From: Heloderma charlesbogerti
Lineage: Eukaryota; Chordata; Lepidosauria; Squamata; Helodermatidae
Assembly (NCBI GenBank): GCA_026122225.1
Contig: JANEZZ010001909.1
Location: 930,001-994,000, forward strand
Direction of reading: 5' to 3'
DNA length: 64,000 bases
Part shown: piece after piece, positions 23,601 to 35,600 of the stretch
Layout: the number at the start of each line of letters is the position of its first letter
Position numbering within the stretch: position 1 is the first letter of the stretch
The notes under the pieces: generated by a model
The model's database searches: none
Seen by the model: the letters and a program-made list of their open reading frames with translations, nothing else
What the model was told of the DNA's origin: nothing
Made by a program: the position numbers and the translations under genes

Positions 23601-26600
23601 ACAGTCACTCAGAGCTTTTCTACACGAGGCTGTTCATCGGCTGTTCATTCACTGTATCTACTTTTGGTTTCTCCACAGAATTTAGATCCGAGCGCTACAC
23701 AAGAGTGTTTCCTTTCCTGCTTTTCCACTGCATAACCTCTAGGTGGCACTGTGGTATACCGGAATAGCACAAATGCACAAGTGAAAAAGGAAAGGGTTTC
23801 TTTCGCTTTCACAATTAAATGCCACATTTCCCCTCCTCTCAAAAAAAACCCCTCTCTGAAAGTGCTGGTTAGGTGCAGAAGCAAAGCTGGAGGGTCACTT
23901 CGTCATCTAAAGAACTTGTAAACAAACATGAGTAGGGAATGACATGTGCATGATAAATGTCTTGTGTAGGAAAGACCACCCCTCAATAAAATAAGACCAT
24001 CCCTTCCCTTTTAGGCTTACAGTCTAAAAATACATGACACATGAGGAAAGGGGAAGGGGAGGGAAAAGGGAAAAAATGTGGGGATTTTGCATGATTGGTG
24101 GAAAGGGCCAGCTTGAAGAGACAGGTGGCATATCTCAGAGGTTAGGCTCGAAGGGACGGTGGCGGGCTGCCTTCTTTAAAGCCATCTGAGTATGTGGCCA
24201 CCCCACCTCTTCCAGCACTTGAGTGCTACACGTTAACAGCATTAACTGTGCTCATGGGCTGATCTCCGTTTCCTCCCTTGGTCTCGCAGGCGCACAGTCA
24301 TCAAGGGTGTCCAGTTTACCTGCCCGTTTGCCCGCAGCTGCACCATCACCAAAGCCAAGCGGCGCCACTGCCAGGCCTGTCGCTACCGGAAGTGCCTGGC
24401 CGTGGGCATGAGGAAGGACAGTAAGTGTGCCAGGGTTCTTCTGGGCTTGCTTTTTGCCAGGCTTTCTGGGCCAGGATCTGGGGCTGGTCAGTGTTTGGAC
24501 GGGGGACCGCTTTGGCATGCTGCCTTGATCTCCATCGTATAAAAAAGGCAGGATTTAAACAGCAGAGGCCAGTGGAGCTCTCCAAGGTGCTGGACCCTAC
24601 CTCCCAAAATAGGTTCAGCACCTGGGATAGCTAGTTTAGAATTCTGGCTGGTTCTGAATGAAACCCAGAAGGTCTCCACAGCCCCACTGAAATCAGAGCT
24701 GCCAGCCTCCACTGGACTTAAATGAATCTGATAAATACATAAGTCGCCATGAGATGGGAAGTTGTTGCTTTCTGCAAGTGGGAGCTGCAACAAAACATTG
24801 CAGCGTGGAGTGTTCCTGTTAGGGTTCCAGACAGCCACACCCTCTTCCAGGGTGCTCCATTCCATTCCTGCTCCTGGGTTTTCTGTTTCATTTCTCCAAC
24901 TAGTCCTTGTTGGGCTGTTGATGGAGTTTCCGCCCCTACAGCCCTTTTAGGTTTTTTTTTTTTAAAAAAACTATTGTTTGTACTTCTGCAAAACTCAGGG
25001 TTCTCCCGATTCTGCTGATACCACCCTCTTGTGTGTGGGTGGCGGCTTTTTGGCTTCATAAAGATCCCTTCTTGGGGAAAAATGGCTCGAAACAGCCGAG
25101 CAGAGTGTGGTAAGGCAGAAACACCTTTTCCGGGTAACCATTCATTCATTCATTACATTTCTATACCACCCAATAGCCAAAGCTTCCTGGGTGGTTTGCA
25201 AAGATTAAATCCTTAAAAATACACTATGGATAGTATAAAAACCGTTTACATACAAACGTATAAACAGGCAGCACACAGAGAGACACACACATACCTAAAA
25301 CAATTTTAAACAACAAGAAAAATCCAGGACCTGATTAAAACCTCATCATATGCTGCCAAATGCCTAAGAGAAGAGGAAGGTCTTAACTGTTACCTGTAGC
25401 CAAAAAGATAACAATGTTGGTGGCAGGCAGGCCTCGTCGGGGAGATAAAATTTGTAGGCCAGCACCAAGAAGGCCCTCTCCCTTGTTGCTGCCTTCCAAG
25501 CCTCCCTTGGAGGAGGCACCTGGAGGAGGGCCTTAGATGATTAACATAGTATACAGGTAGGTTCATGCTTCTGCTGCTGATTTAACACTATCTTGCCTTG
25601 TACCAAGCACAGCATGCTGCACAAGGTTCTTCTTTTATTCTCACAACAACCCTGTAACTTAGATGAAGTCTCTCAATACATATGTGTTTTAATTTAGGCA
25701 GCAATTCTATGCACCAGGGTGGTGACAGGTAGGGGTGGGGGTGGAGGTGGAGAATTGGGTAGGTTTGATTTTTTTTTTAAATGGCCTACAGAGCTCCAAA
25801 TAGTTTGAATGTAGCTTGTTTTGAAGCTAAATTTGACCCTTTTGTTTAATTTATTCGTTTATTTAAAACGTTTCTAGACCGACTTTCAGGAGGACAAGAG
25901 GGAGAAGTTGCTCCTTGCTCCAGGCTTCCCAGACGCATTTGGCTGGCCACCCACTGTGGAAAACCAAATGTTAGGCTGGATAGCTCCAGGAAGGCAGTTT
26001 ATATGTTCCTATGGCAGACAGATCTATCTACAGCTAGTGGATATGACAGCCAAATGGAGCCTCTGTGACTAGAGGCAATATACTGAAAACCACACCCTAT
26101 GAGGAATAGTGGAAAGAACTAAGGGCACAACTCTATGCGTATTTAGACAGAAAAAAAGTTCTACAATTCCCAGCATGACCCAGCCAGAACCCCATGTTTA
26201 CGGGTTCTTTCGATGACGTCGTGATGCACCAGTTTTGCTTCTGTTTTTTAAGAGCACTTTCCCATTTATTTATTTTTTTAGAGTGGAGAAAATGGGGTAT
26301 TATTTCTGAAAGCAAAAGAGCTACTTGTGGTACTTGTATTATTCCACTGTAGCACAGCACCACCTAGAGGTGATATAGCAGAAAAGCAGGAAAGGAAAAG
26401 GTCTTTGTGTAGAGCTCGGCTCTCAGTCCTGCAATGAAACTGAAAGTAGGTATAGTGATTAACAGCCTTGTGTAGAAAAGCTCTGACTTACTGGCAGGAA
26501 GAGCTTGAAGCTAAAAATAGGCTGGTGGTTTTGGAATCCTGGCCACACCCCCTTTTGCCTCTGGCCCCGCCCACCACTGGAATGTGGCCCCCGGGAGCTG

Positions 26601-29600
26601 CTCTGAAATGGGATTTGGCCGTCGGGCTGAGAGAGGTTCAACACCCCTGCTTTGTTGCATCCTGTTTTGTGGATTCTGCACTGAACTAGTCAGACTAGGC
26701 AATCTCTGAAGTCCCCTTGGAAGCCAGGTGCAGGGGAACAACCAGCAGGCCTTGCTTCTCGGCAGGCTGTGGTTGGCTGCTGTGGGGAAACATGAAGCTG
26801 GACTAGATGGCCCCGTGGTCTGATCCAGCACAGCTCTTCTTCTGTCCTTCTGGCTGGTTGATTTGTCCTGTATGGCTGAGTTTCACGCACGCGGGTGAAC
26901 AGTGCAAGAGGCGCAGCTTCAAGGGGCTTTGGGCCTCCTGCGCAGTGGGGGAAGCCTTCCGCTTGTTTTGCTTCTGCAAAGCCATCCTTGGTAATGCGGG
27001 AGGCAGTGGCCCACAGCTGCAGGGCGGTGTGTGTACAGGGGAGGGGGGAGGAGGAGGCAGCTGTCAGGAACGCCGCATCATCTCCCCAGGGAACCACGCA
27101 CTGGAAAATCTGGATGGATGAGGCCGCCCTGCCTGGCTTTCCTCTGCATTGACAGGCCCAGAGGGTCCGATTTCATTAAAAGGAGGGGGGAAAGAAAAGA
27201 AAGAACACAGACAAAGAGAACACAAGAACAGATTCATCACCACTTCTGGTTGCAGAAGAAAACGCTCAAGTTTTCCCTCCCTCTGCCTCCAAAAGCAAAC
27301 AAGGGCAGGCTGGCAACAGAGCCCAAATAGGTCTTTGAACACAGAATAATATGATGGGGACAAGTTAAATCTCTGGCCAAAGATTTATCCTGCTCCTCAG
27401 GGCAGCAGACACAGAGAAAGAGCAGTGAGCAAGAATGAAAAAGGGTGATGTATTGCAGATTTTTGCTGCAGTCCGCCTGCTATTAGCCCTGGGCACATTG
27501 CGTTTGTTTACCGAAAAAGAGAAACAGTCCAGATCTGAGCCACATGCATGCAAGCGGCTTTGACTTGCACCCGAGTTTCTCCTGAATGCTGCGAAGGAGC
27601 CGGCTTCTGTCAGCAGGATCTGTATGCCCGAGAGGGGAGAGGCGTGTTAACAAATCAGTCAGTCAAGTTCTCCCTGCAGAATCTGAAAGGAGTTCAGCCG
27701 GGCACTGGCAAGGCAGAAGACAAGCAAGAGAAACAGAGAAAGCTGGTGTATTAAAGACACTACCGCCACGCAATGCCTTCCTTGCAGTCTTGCGCCATGC
27801 CTGCCACAGGGACCCGAGTATGACTGGGACCACGGGGACTAGAACCTTGTTTTCAGAGCAACTGTTTAGCCCTGGGATATGCAGCGTCATAGCAAGAGAG
27901 CAGCATGGTGTAGTGGTTCGAGCAGCTTTGCTCCAGCCCAGCAGATGTTTTGGACTACAACTCCCCACAATCCTGAGCCTTGCCCATGCTGGCAGGGGCT
28001 GATGGGAGTTGGAGATCCAAAACATCTGGAAGGGATCAGGTGGAGGAAAGGCTGCGTGGAGGGCTAGAAGCAGAGAGACCCAGGTTCAAATCCTCGCCAC
28101 CCACAAAGCTGGCAGTGGAAAACCATAGGCCGTTCACCACCTCTCAGCCTAACCTAACCTACATCACAGGGTTGCTTTTGTTGTTGTTCAGTCATTCAGT
28201 CGTGTCCGACTCTTCATGGCCCCATGGACCATAGCACGCCAGGCCTTCCTGTCCTGCGCTGTCTCCCGGAGCATGCTCAAGTTCATATTCATTGTATCGG
28301 TGATGCTATCTAGCCATCTCATCCTCTGCCGTCCCCTTCTCCTTTTGCCTTCAGTCTTTCCCAGCATCAGGGTCTTTTCCAGAGAGTTTTCTCTTCGCAT
28401 TAGGTGGCCAAAATATTGGAGCTTCAGCTTCAGTATCTGTCCTTCCAGTGAGCACTCAGGGTTGATTTCCTTTAGGATGGACTGATTTGACCTCCTTGCA
28501 GTCCAGGGGACTCGTGAGAGTCTTCTCCAGCACCACAGTTCGAAAGCATCAATTCTTCGGCGCTCAGCCTTCCTTATAGTCCAGCTCTCACAGCCATACA
28601 TTACTACTGGGAAAACCATAGCTTTGATTAGACGGACCTTTGTCGGCAAGGTGATGTCTCTGCTTCTTACTATGCTGTCTAGGTTTGCCATAGCTTTCCT
28701 CCCAAGGAGGAAGCGTCTTTTAATTTCATGGCTACAGTCACCGACTGCGGTGATCTTGGAGCCCAAAAAAATAAAATTTGTCACAGCTTCCATTTCTTCC
28801 CCTTCTATATGCCAGGAAGTGATGGGGCCAGATGCCATGATCTTCGTTTTTTTAATGTTGAGTTTCAAACCAGCTTTTGCACTCTCCTCTTCCACCCTCA
28901 ACAAGAGGCTCTTTAGATCCTCTTCGCTTTCTGCCATTAGGGTGGTATCGTCTGCATATCGGAGGTTGCTGATAATTCTCCCAGCAATCTTAATTCCGAC
29001 CTGTGATTCATCCAACCCGGCGTTTCTCATGATGTACTCTGCATATAAGTTAAATAAGCAGGGTGACAATATGCAGCCTTGTCGTACTCCTTTCCCAATT
29101 TTGAACCAATCGGTTGTTCCATGTCCGGTTCTTACTGTTGCTTCTTGACCATCGTACAGGTTTCTCAGGAGACAGGTAAGGTGGTCTGGTACTCCCATCA
29201 CTTTAAGAATTTGCCACAGTTTGTTGTGATCCACACAATCAAAGGCTTTAGCGTAGTCAATGAAGCAGAAATAGACGTTTTTCTGGAATTCTCTTGCTTT
29301 CTCCATGATCCAGCGAACGTTGGTGATTTGATCTCTAGTTCCTCTGCCTCTTTGAAACCCAGCTTGTACTTCCAGTAGTTCTCGGTTTGCATACTGCTGA
29401 AGCCTAGCTTGTAGGATTTTGAGCATCACCTTGCTGGCATGTGAAATGAGCGCAATTGTGCGGTAGTTTGAACACTCTTTGGCATTGCCCTTCTTTGGAA
29501 TTGGAATGTAAACTGACCTTTTCCAGTCTTGTGGCCACTGTTGAGTGTTCCAAATGTGTTGGCATATTGAGTGCAGCACTTTAACAGCATCATCTTTTAG

Positions 29601-32600
29601 GATTTTAAATAGCTCAGCTGGAATACTGTCATCTCCGCCAGCTTTGTTGTTAGTAATGCTTCCTAAGGCCCACTTGACTTCACTCTCTAGGATGTCGGGC
29701 TCAAATTCAGTGACTGCACTACCATGGCTAGCAGGGACATTCAGATCTTTCCTGTATAGTTCTTCTGTATATTCTTTCCACCTCTTCTTAATCTCATCTG
29801 CTTCTGTTAGGTCCCTGCCTTCTTTGTCCTTTATCATGCCAGTCTTTGCACAAAACGTTCCCTTGAGATCTCCGATTTTCTTGAAGAGATCTCTAGTCTT
29901 TCCCATTCTGTTGTTTTCCTCGATTTCTTTGCATTGTTTATTTAAGAAGGCCTTCTTGTCTCTCCTTGCTATTCTCTGGAACTCTGCATTCAGTAGGATA
30001 TATCTTCCCCTTTCCACCTTGCTCACTTCCCTTCTTTCCTCAGCTACTTGTAAAGCCTCCTCAGACAGCCACTTGGCTTTCTTGCATTTCTTTTTCTTTG
30101 GGATGGATTGAGTTGCTGCCTCCTGAACAATGTTACGGACCTCTGTCCATCGTTCCTCAGGCACTCTGTCTATCAGGTCTAATCCCTGAAATCTATTCTT
30201 CACCTCCACTGTATATTCATAAGGGATATGATTTAGGTCATACCTGAATGGTTTAGTGGTTTTCCCTACGTTCTTCAATTTAAGCTGAAATTTTGCAACA
30301 AGAAGCTCATGATCTGAGCCACAGTCAGCTCCAGGTCTCGTTTTGACTGACTGTATAGAGCTTCTCCATCTTTGGCTGCAAAGGACATAATCAATCTGAT
30401 TTCGACATTGACCATCTGGTGATGTCCATGTGTAGAGTCGTCTCTTGTGCTGTTGGAAAAGAGTGTTTGCTATGATCAGCGTGTTCTCTTGGCAAACCTC
30501 TATTAGCCTTTGTCCTGCTTCATTTTGTACACCAAGGCCGTGCTTGCCTGTTATCCCGGTGATTTCTTGACTTCCTACTTCAGCATTCCAATCCCCTATG
30601 ATGAAGAGGACATCTTTTTTTGGTGTTAGTTCTAGAAGGTATTGTAGGTCTTCATAGAACCGATCAACCTCAGCTTCTTCGGCCTCAGTGGTTGGGGCAT
30701 AGACTTGAATTACTGTGATGTTGAATGGTTTGCGTTGGATTCGTACTGAGATCATTCTGTCATTTTTGAGATTGTACCCCAGTACTGCTTTTCCCACCCT
30801 TTTGTTGACTATGAGTGCTACTCCATTTCTTCTAAGGGATTCTTGCCCACAGTAGTAGATATAATGGTCACCTGAATTAAATTCACCCATGCCTGTCCAT
30901 TTTAGTTCGCTGATTCCCAAGATGTCGATGTTCAATCTTGCCATCTCATGTTTGACCACCTCCAGCTTACCTTGATTCATTGATCTGACATTCCAGGTTC
31001 CTAAACAATATTGTTCTTTACAGCATCGGGCTTTCTTTTCACCACCAGACACATCCACAGCTGAGTGTCCTTTCGGCTTTGGCCCAGCCACTTCATTCTT
31101 TTTGGCGCTACTTGGAAATACCCTCTGCTCTTCCCCAGTAGTATATTGGACACCTTCCGACCTGAGGGGCTCATCTTCCGGCGTCATCTCTTTTAGCCTT
31201 GTGATACGTTCCATGGGGTTTTCTTGGCAAGAATACTGGAGTGGGTTGCCATTTCCTTCTCCAGTGGACCACATTTTGTCAGAACTCTCTGCCATAACCT
31301 GTCCATCTTGGGTGGCCCTGCACGGCATAGCTTATGGCTTCACTGAGTTACGCGAGCCCCTTCGCCACAACAAGGCAGTGATCCATGAAGGGGAGGGTTG
31401 CTTTAGAGAACAATAAAATGGGGGTAGGCATGTGGGGGGAGGACCAAGTACAGTGATGCAAGCAACTTGGAGGAAAGGCAGGAGGAAAATACAGGGTTGC
31501 ATCCGGATTAGGATGAACTCAGGCCCCACTGAAATCAATGGGACGAGTTAGTCCTGACTTAAGTCCCATTGATTTCAGTGAGGACTAGGTTCAACTAACT
31601 TAGTCTGGAAGCAGCCCATAATGAATCATTAAAGGCCAACCGACTCGGCCGAATCCAAATTTTGGAGCCTGGTTTGGTGAGTCCAACCCCTCGGCCATCC
31701 ATTGCACATGGGGCCCGTCTGAAATCTGGTGCAATGCTCAGAGGGGCACAGCAGGCGTGAATCGTGGCCCGTGGGGCGCTTGCCTTCTCATGGGCCATCT
31801 GGAGTTTGGGTTTGGCTCAGTGGCACGCCAGGCGCACGGGCCTCTTCCCTGAGCTGAACCCAAACTCCAGGTGGCCTCTCCTCCTTCCCGCCCCAGTGAT
31901 CATGTCAGAGGAGGCTCTGCGGGAGCGCCGGGCGCTGCGGCGGCAAAAGCTCCAGCGAGAGCAAAGTCCCAGGGTGGAGCCGCCCGAGGAGAGCGGCCTC
32001 ACCGCCGAGCAGGAGCAGCTGATCGGCATCCTCACCGAAGCGCACCAGAGGAACTTCGACTCCAGCTTCTCCCAGTTCATCCACTACCAGGTGAGCTGCA
32101 GAGGGGCGTATTTCATTCGCTTCTGCTCATCCCACCCATGTTTCAAAGATGGCAATCAAGGTCAGGGTAGGCCTGGTCGGGCCCCGGACGAGGGCCCCCA
32201 CGCACGCTGGGGCCCACTGACAAGAGCCCCCTGGAGTCGTCTACCACCATGACTTTCCCCACCTCCCCGCAGGGCTCTCATCCAGAGCTGGCGTCAAGGG
32301 TAGGCATGGTCAGGCACCTGCCAAGGGCCCACACCCCAGGAGGGGCCTGGTGACAAAACCCTCCTGGAGTTGCTCCTACTCCTCTTCCCCCTTGCAACCG
32401 GCTTGCTCTCCTGCCTCTCGCTCTGGCCCAGACAGCGGAGGGCGGGAGAAAGAGGAGCAGGCGATGCCGCGGCCTGCTCGCTCACTGGCTCTCTGAGGGT
32501 AGCAGTGATGAGAAAGGCGGAAGGGACCCATTGAGGCTGTCTTGCCCAGCAGCCCTCAGAACCCTGGAGGCGGCCCTGATCAAGGTGTGCACAAGTGGTC

Positions 32601-35600
32601 TCCCATCCAGACCCTGTCCAGGGCCAGCCCGGCTTGGCTTCAGCAAGGGGGCTGCATCATGCACCTTCAGACCACACCTTGGGTTACAGCAGAGGGCCAT
32701 ATAAATGCATCCCTCCTTTCAAAGAACAGCCAGACTGCTGCGAATGCATGTAATGTGTCTTTTTATTTCTTTGTTTGTCACCTACTAGCAGCTGGCTAGA
32801 AATGGACGAATCGGCCTGTTTCGCTTTCTCCCACTTCCCTTTAAAAATAAAATAAAATTGCAAGGTCTTTCCATCCCATATAGGAGGAAATGTGCAAATT
32901 TTGGTGAATTCTTGTTGAAAACTAACGAAAATTCTCACCTACCTGCAGTGGTACAGAAATGTAGAAAATAAAAATAAACAATTCATTTATTGGTTTATTT
33001 TTATTTAAAATATTTCTTGGCCACCTTTCAGGGCAGAAGCCCTCCCAAGGCAGCTTACAACTATAAAACGCATTAAAAATTAAGTCATGTGAGGGCCTGA
33101 GGCAGAAAAACCCAATGGAAACAATTTCACCTCCCACTTGGACTACTAACCAATTTGCAGCACAACCGAAGAAGCTTCTTGTGACATCTTAAATTGGGCG
33201 GGGGGCATAAGTTCAGGCCCTGGGGCAGACCTGACCCACCTGGGCCTCCATTCAGCCTTCCAGGGTTCCCCAGATGGCCCCACCTTTCTCTGGCCCCATC
33301 CAGAAATGGAATTTGGCCCATGGGTTAGTTCTGCATCCCTGCCTTATGTTAAAGACTGACACAGTTATTATGGCATAAGCTTTCGTGGATTAGAGTCCAC
33401 ATCATCATGACATGCCAGCCTTCCTGCCTTATCCACAGATGTTTTTGTTTCAAATTGGTTTTACTGCAGAACAAAAAGAGGGGGAGAGAGAGAGAGAGGA
33501 CAGAAGTGGCTCTTTGCTGAACTAACTTCTGTAGGTGAATTTTATTCACCACAGAGGGCCAGGCGAATGGCAATTAGGTGGCTTTTAAAATGTCCACGCG
33601 TTCCTCATGAGGACTAGACACTTAGCCAAGCGGGGGGGAAGGCTGTTGAGCTTGTCCCAGGCTTGGCACAAAGAAACAGGGGCTTGTGTTGATTGTGAGC
33701 CCCTCTGACGCAGCCTCTGTCTCCAGCCTCCAGTGCGCCTGTCTATCCACAGTCCCAGACCTTGGAGTCCTCCGCATGGCACCTTTCCTCCGCTGTGCCC
33801 CCTCAGCCTTCAAGACCCTGTGGATAGCTACCCGGAAGAGGTCCTGCCTGATGTTTTCTCCCTGTTGCCGCTCTTTGCGGACCTCAGCACCTTCATGATT
33901 CAGCAAGTAATCCAGTTCGCCAAGGCCATCCCGTCTTTCAGGTGGGTGGCCGTGCCTCTTTGTTTGATCACCCTGGACAGACGTCTAGGTCCTCTCTGCC
34001 TTCTGTTACTCACCCTCTACTACAGACGTGGGTAACCTTAGGCCCAGGGGCCAAATCCAGCCATGTCCTTTCCCCCAAAATACTGATCGTTTGCTGGCTT
34101 CCTGGCTTTTGTGCAATTTCCCCCCTCCTTCTAAAAGGTTGAAATGCCCCTCCTGAGGCTTCGTTCCTGGCAGTGAGAGCTTGAAGCTAAAAGAGGCTGG
34201 TATTTTTTGTAGTTTGGGCTCCACCCCCTTTTGCCTTCATCCCCACCCACCACTGGAATGTGGCCCCCGGGAGCTCCTCCAAAATTGAATTTGACCCTTG
34301 GGCTGAAAGGTTCAGCACCTCTGCTCTGTCATGTCTTCATTAGGCCCGCAGCCAGAAATGTTGTGGTAGGAGCTAGCAAGGGATTTACGGAGGGACAGAC
34401 ATTCTGAGTCAAGGGTCCCCAACGCAGCGCCCACAGAGCTCTCCCCTCCCACCCCCTTCAAAAACATTGTTTAAAAAAAACCTTGGAAAATATTAGGGCA
34501 GCCTCCTTTCTCTCCTGTTCTAGTCTCTCGCCTTGTTCTTTCTCTGCCCTCCCAGCCTCCAGCCCCACTGTTTCTCTCCCTGACCCCCCTCTCACTCACT
34601 TTTAGCCGGCTCCCCACGGCAGTCATGTGACTAGCCCCATCCTCCATGGGAGCCATTTTGTGGTGGCACCCACGGTAGTTTCTCAAATTCCCAAATGCGT
34701 GGGGTCCCCTGTTCTGCGTTAATGCAAACTGGCCAATGCCCCCCCCCCCGGCTAAATATAAGAGATACTTGTGCTTAACATTATCTGAACCTATATGAAG
34801 CTGCCACACGCTGACCACTTGTGCGTCTGGCTGGTGGTCTGTCTGCAGCTGTTCACTTGAAGCTGCGGCTTTTTTCTCTGGGGATTCATCTCCTCCAGCT
34901 ACTCGGCAAAACTACAGAATTTGGTTCTTTCTTTTTTAAAAACCTAACACAGCATCTAAATTTATCCCATGCTTTGTTAACTGAAAGACTGCCTAGCTGA
35001 TCTCTGTGTCTTTCCACCAGCCAAGGAACCATCTAGTTCACCCAAGATGGAGACAGTTTGGAATTAGCTGGATTTTATATTGGCAAAAAGGGAGGGTCTA
35101 CAATGGTCTGCTTCCCAGTGGTCCTAGGAGGCACTGAAACCTGAAACCACCCCATCACCGTGCAGAGCCCAATCTGAATGTCTGCAAACTCTCTTCTCCC
35201 TCCATATCCTCTTAAGACTCTGACTATGCAACATCCAGTCAGCTCTTTTTCCTCCTCCTGTTTCCCCCAACCCGCAAACCAACCTGCTTTTTGTAACATC
35301 TTGCCTGATGAACAGATCTGGAAAAAAATGCTTGTGGGTCTTTGTGATCTCCGAGCTGGCCTGATAAAAGCATTCTGCTATATGAAAGCAGGGGACAGGT
35401 CTTTCTTTGCTGGCTCTACTGACCAGAGAGATTAAGTAGTCCACCAGTACTATGGGATGATTGACAAGCACCTGAACCAATGGAGCTGCTCCATACAGAC
35501 TCCGCCCTGGATTGGCTACTCCAGGGTGGGGAACATTGGAAGCAGCTCTCCAAGTCCCCTCCCCCCACTCCAGAACTTGTCAGGATTGAACATGGTGTTG

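Larger units (their letters stand above)
27885..31500 (+). mobile_element. tRNA-derived SINE interrupted by a MITE and by BovB copy 2
   Basis: SINE head AGCATGGTGTAGTGGTTCGAG at 27,900, MITE at about 27,935-28,045, box B-like GACCCAGGTTCAAATCC at 28,077, then ACCTACATCACAGGGTTGC at 28,160 where BovB enters. The SINE end resumes after 31,394 (AACAATAAAATGGGGGTAGG ... CAACTTGGAGGAAAGGC). This gives the order SINE, then MITE and BovB. Confidence 0.75.

Noticed and set aside
29545..30111. Long open frames antisense to the BovB copies (also at 38,595, 39,561, 59,953 and 60,745)
   Set aside because: They are reverse-strand shadows of the BovB ORF with no domain of their own and are present at the same place in each copy.
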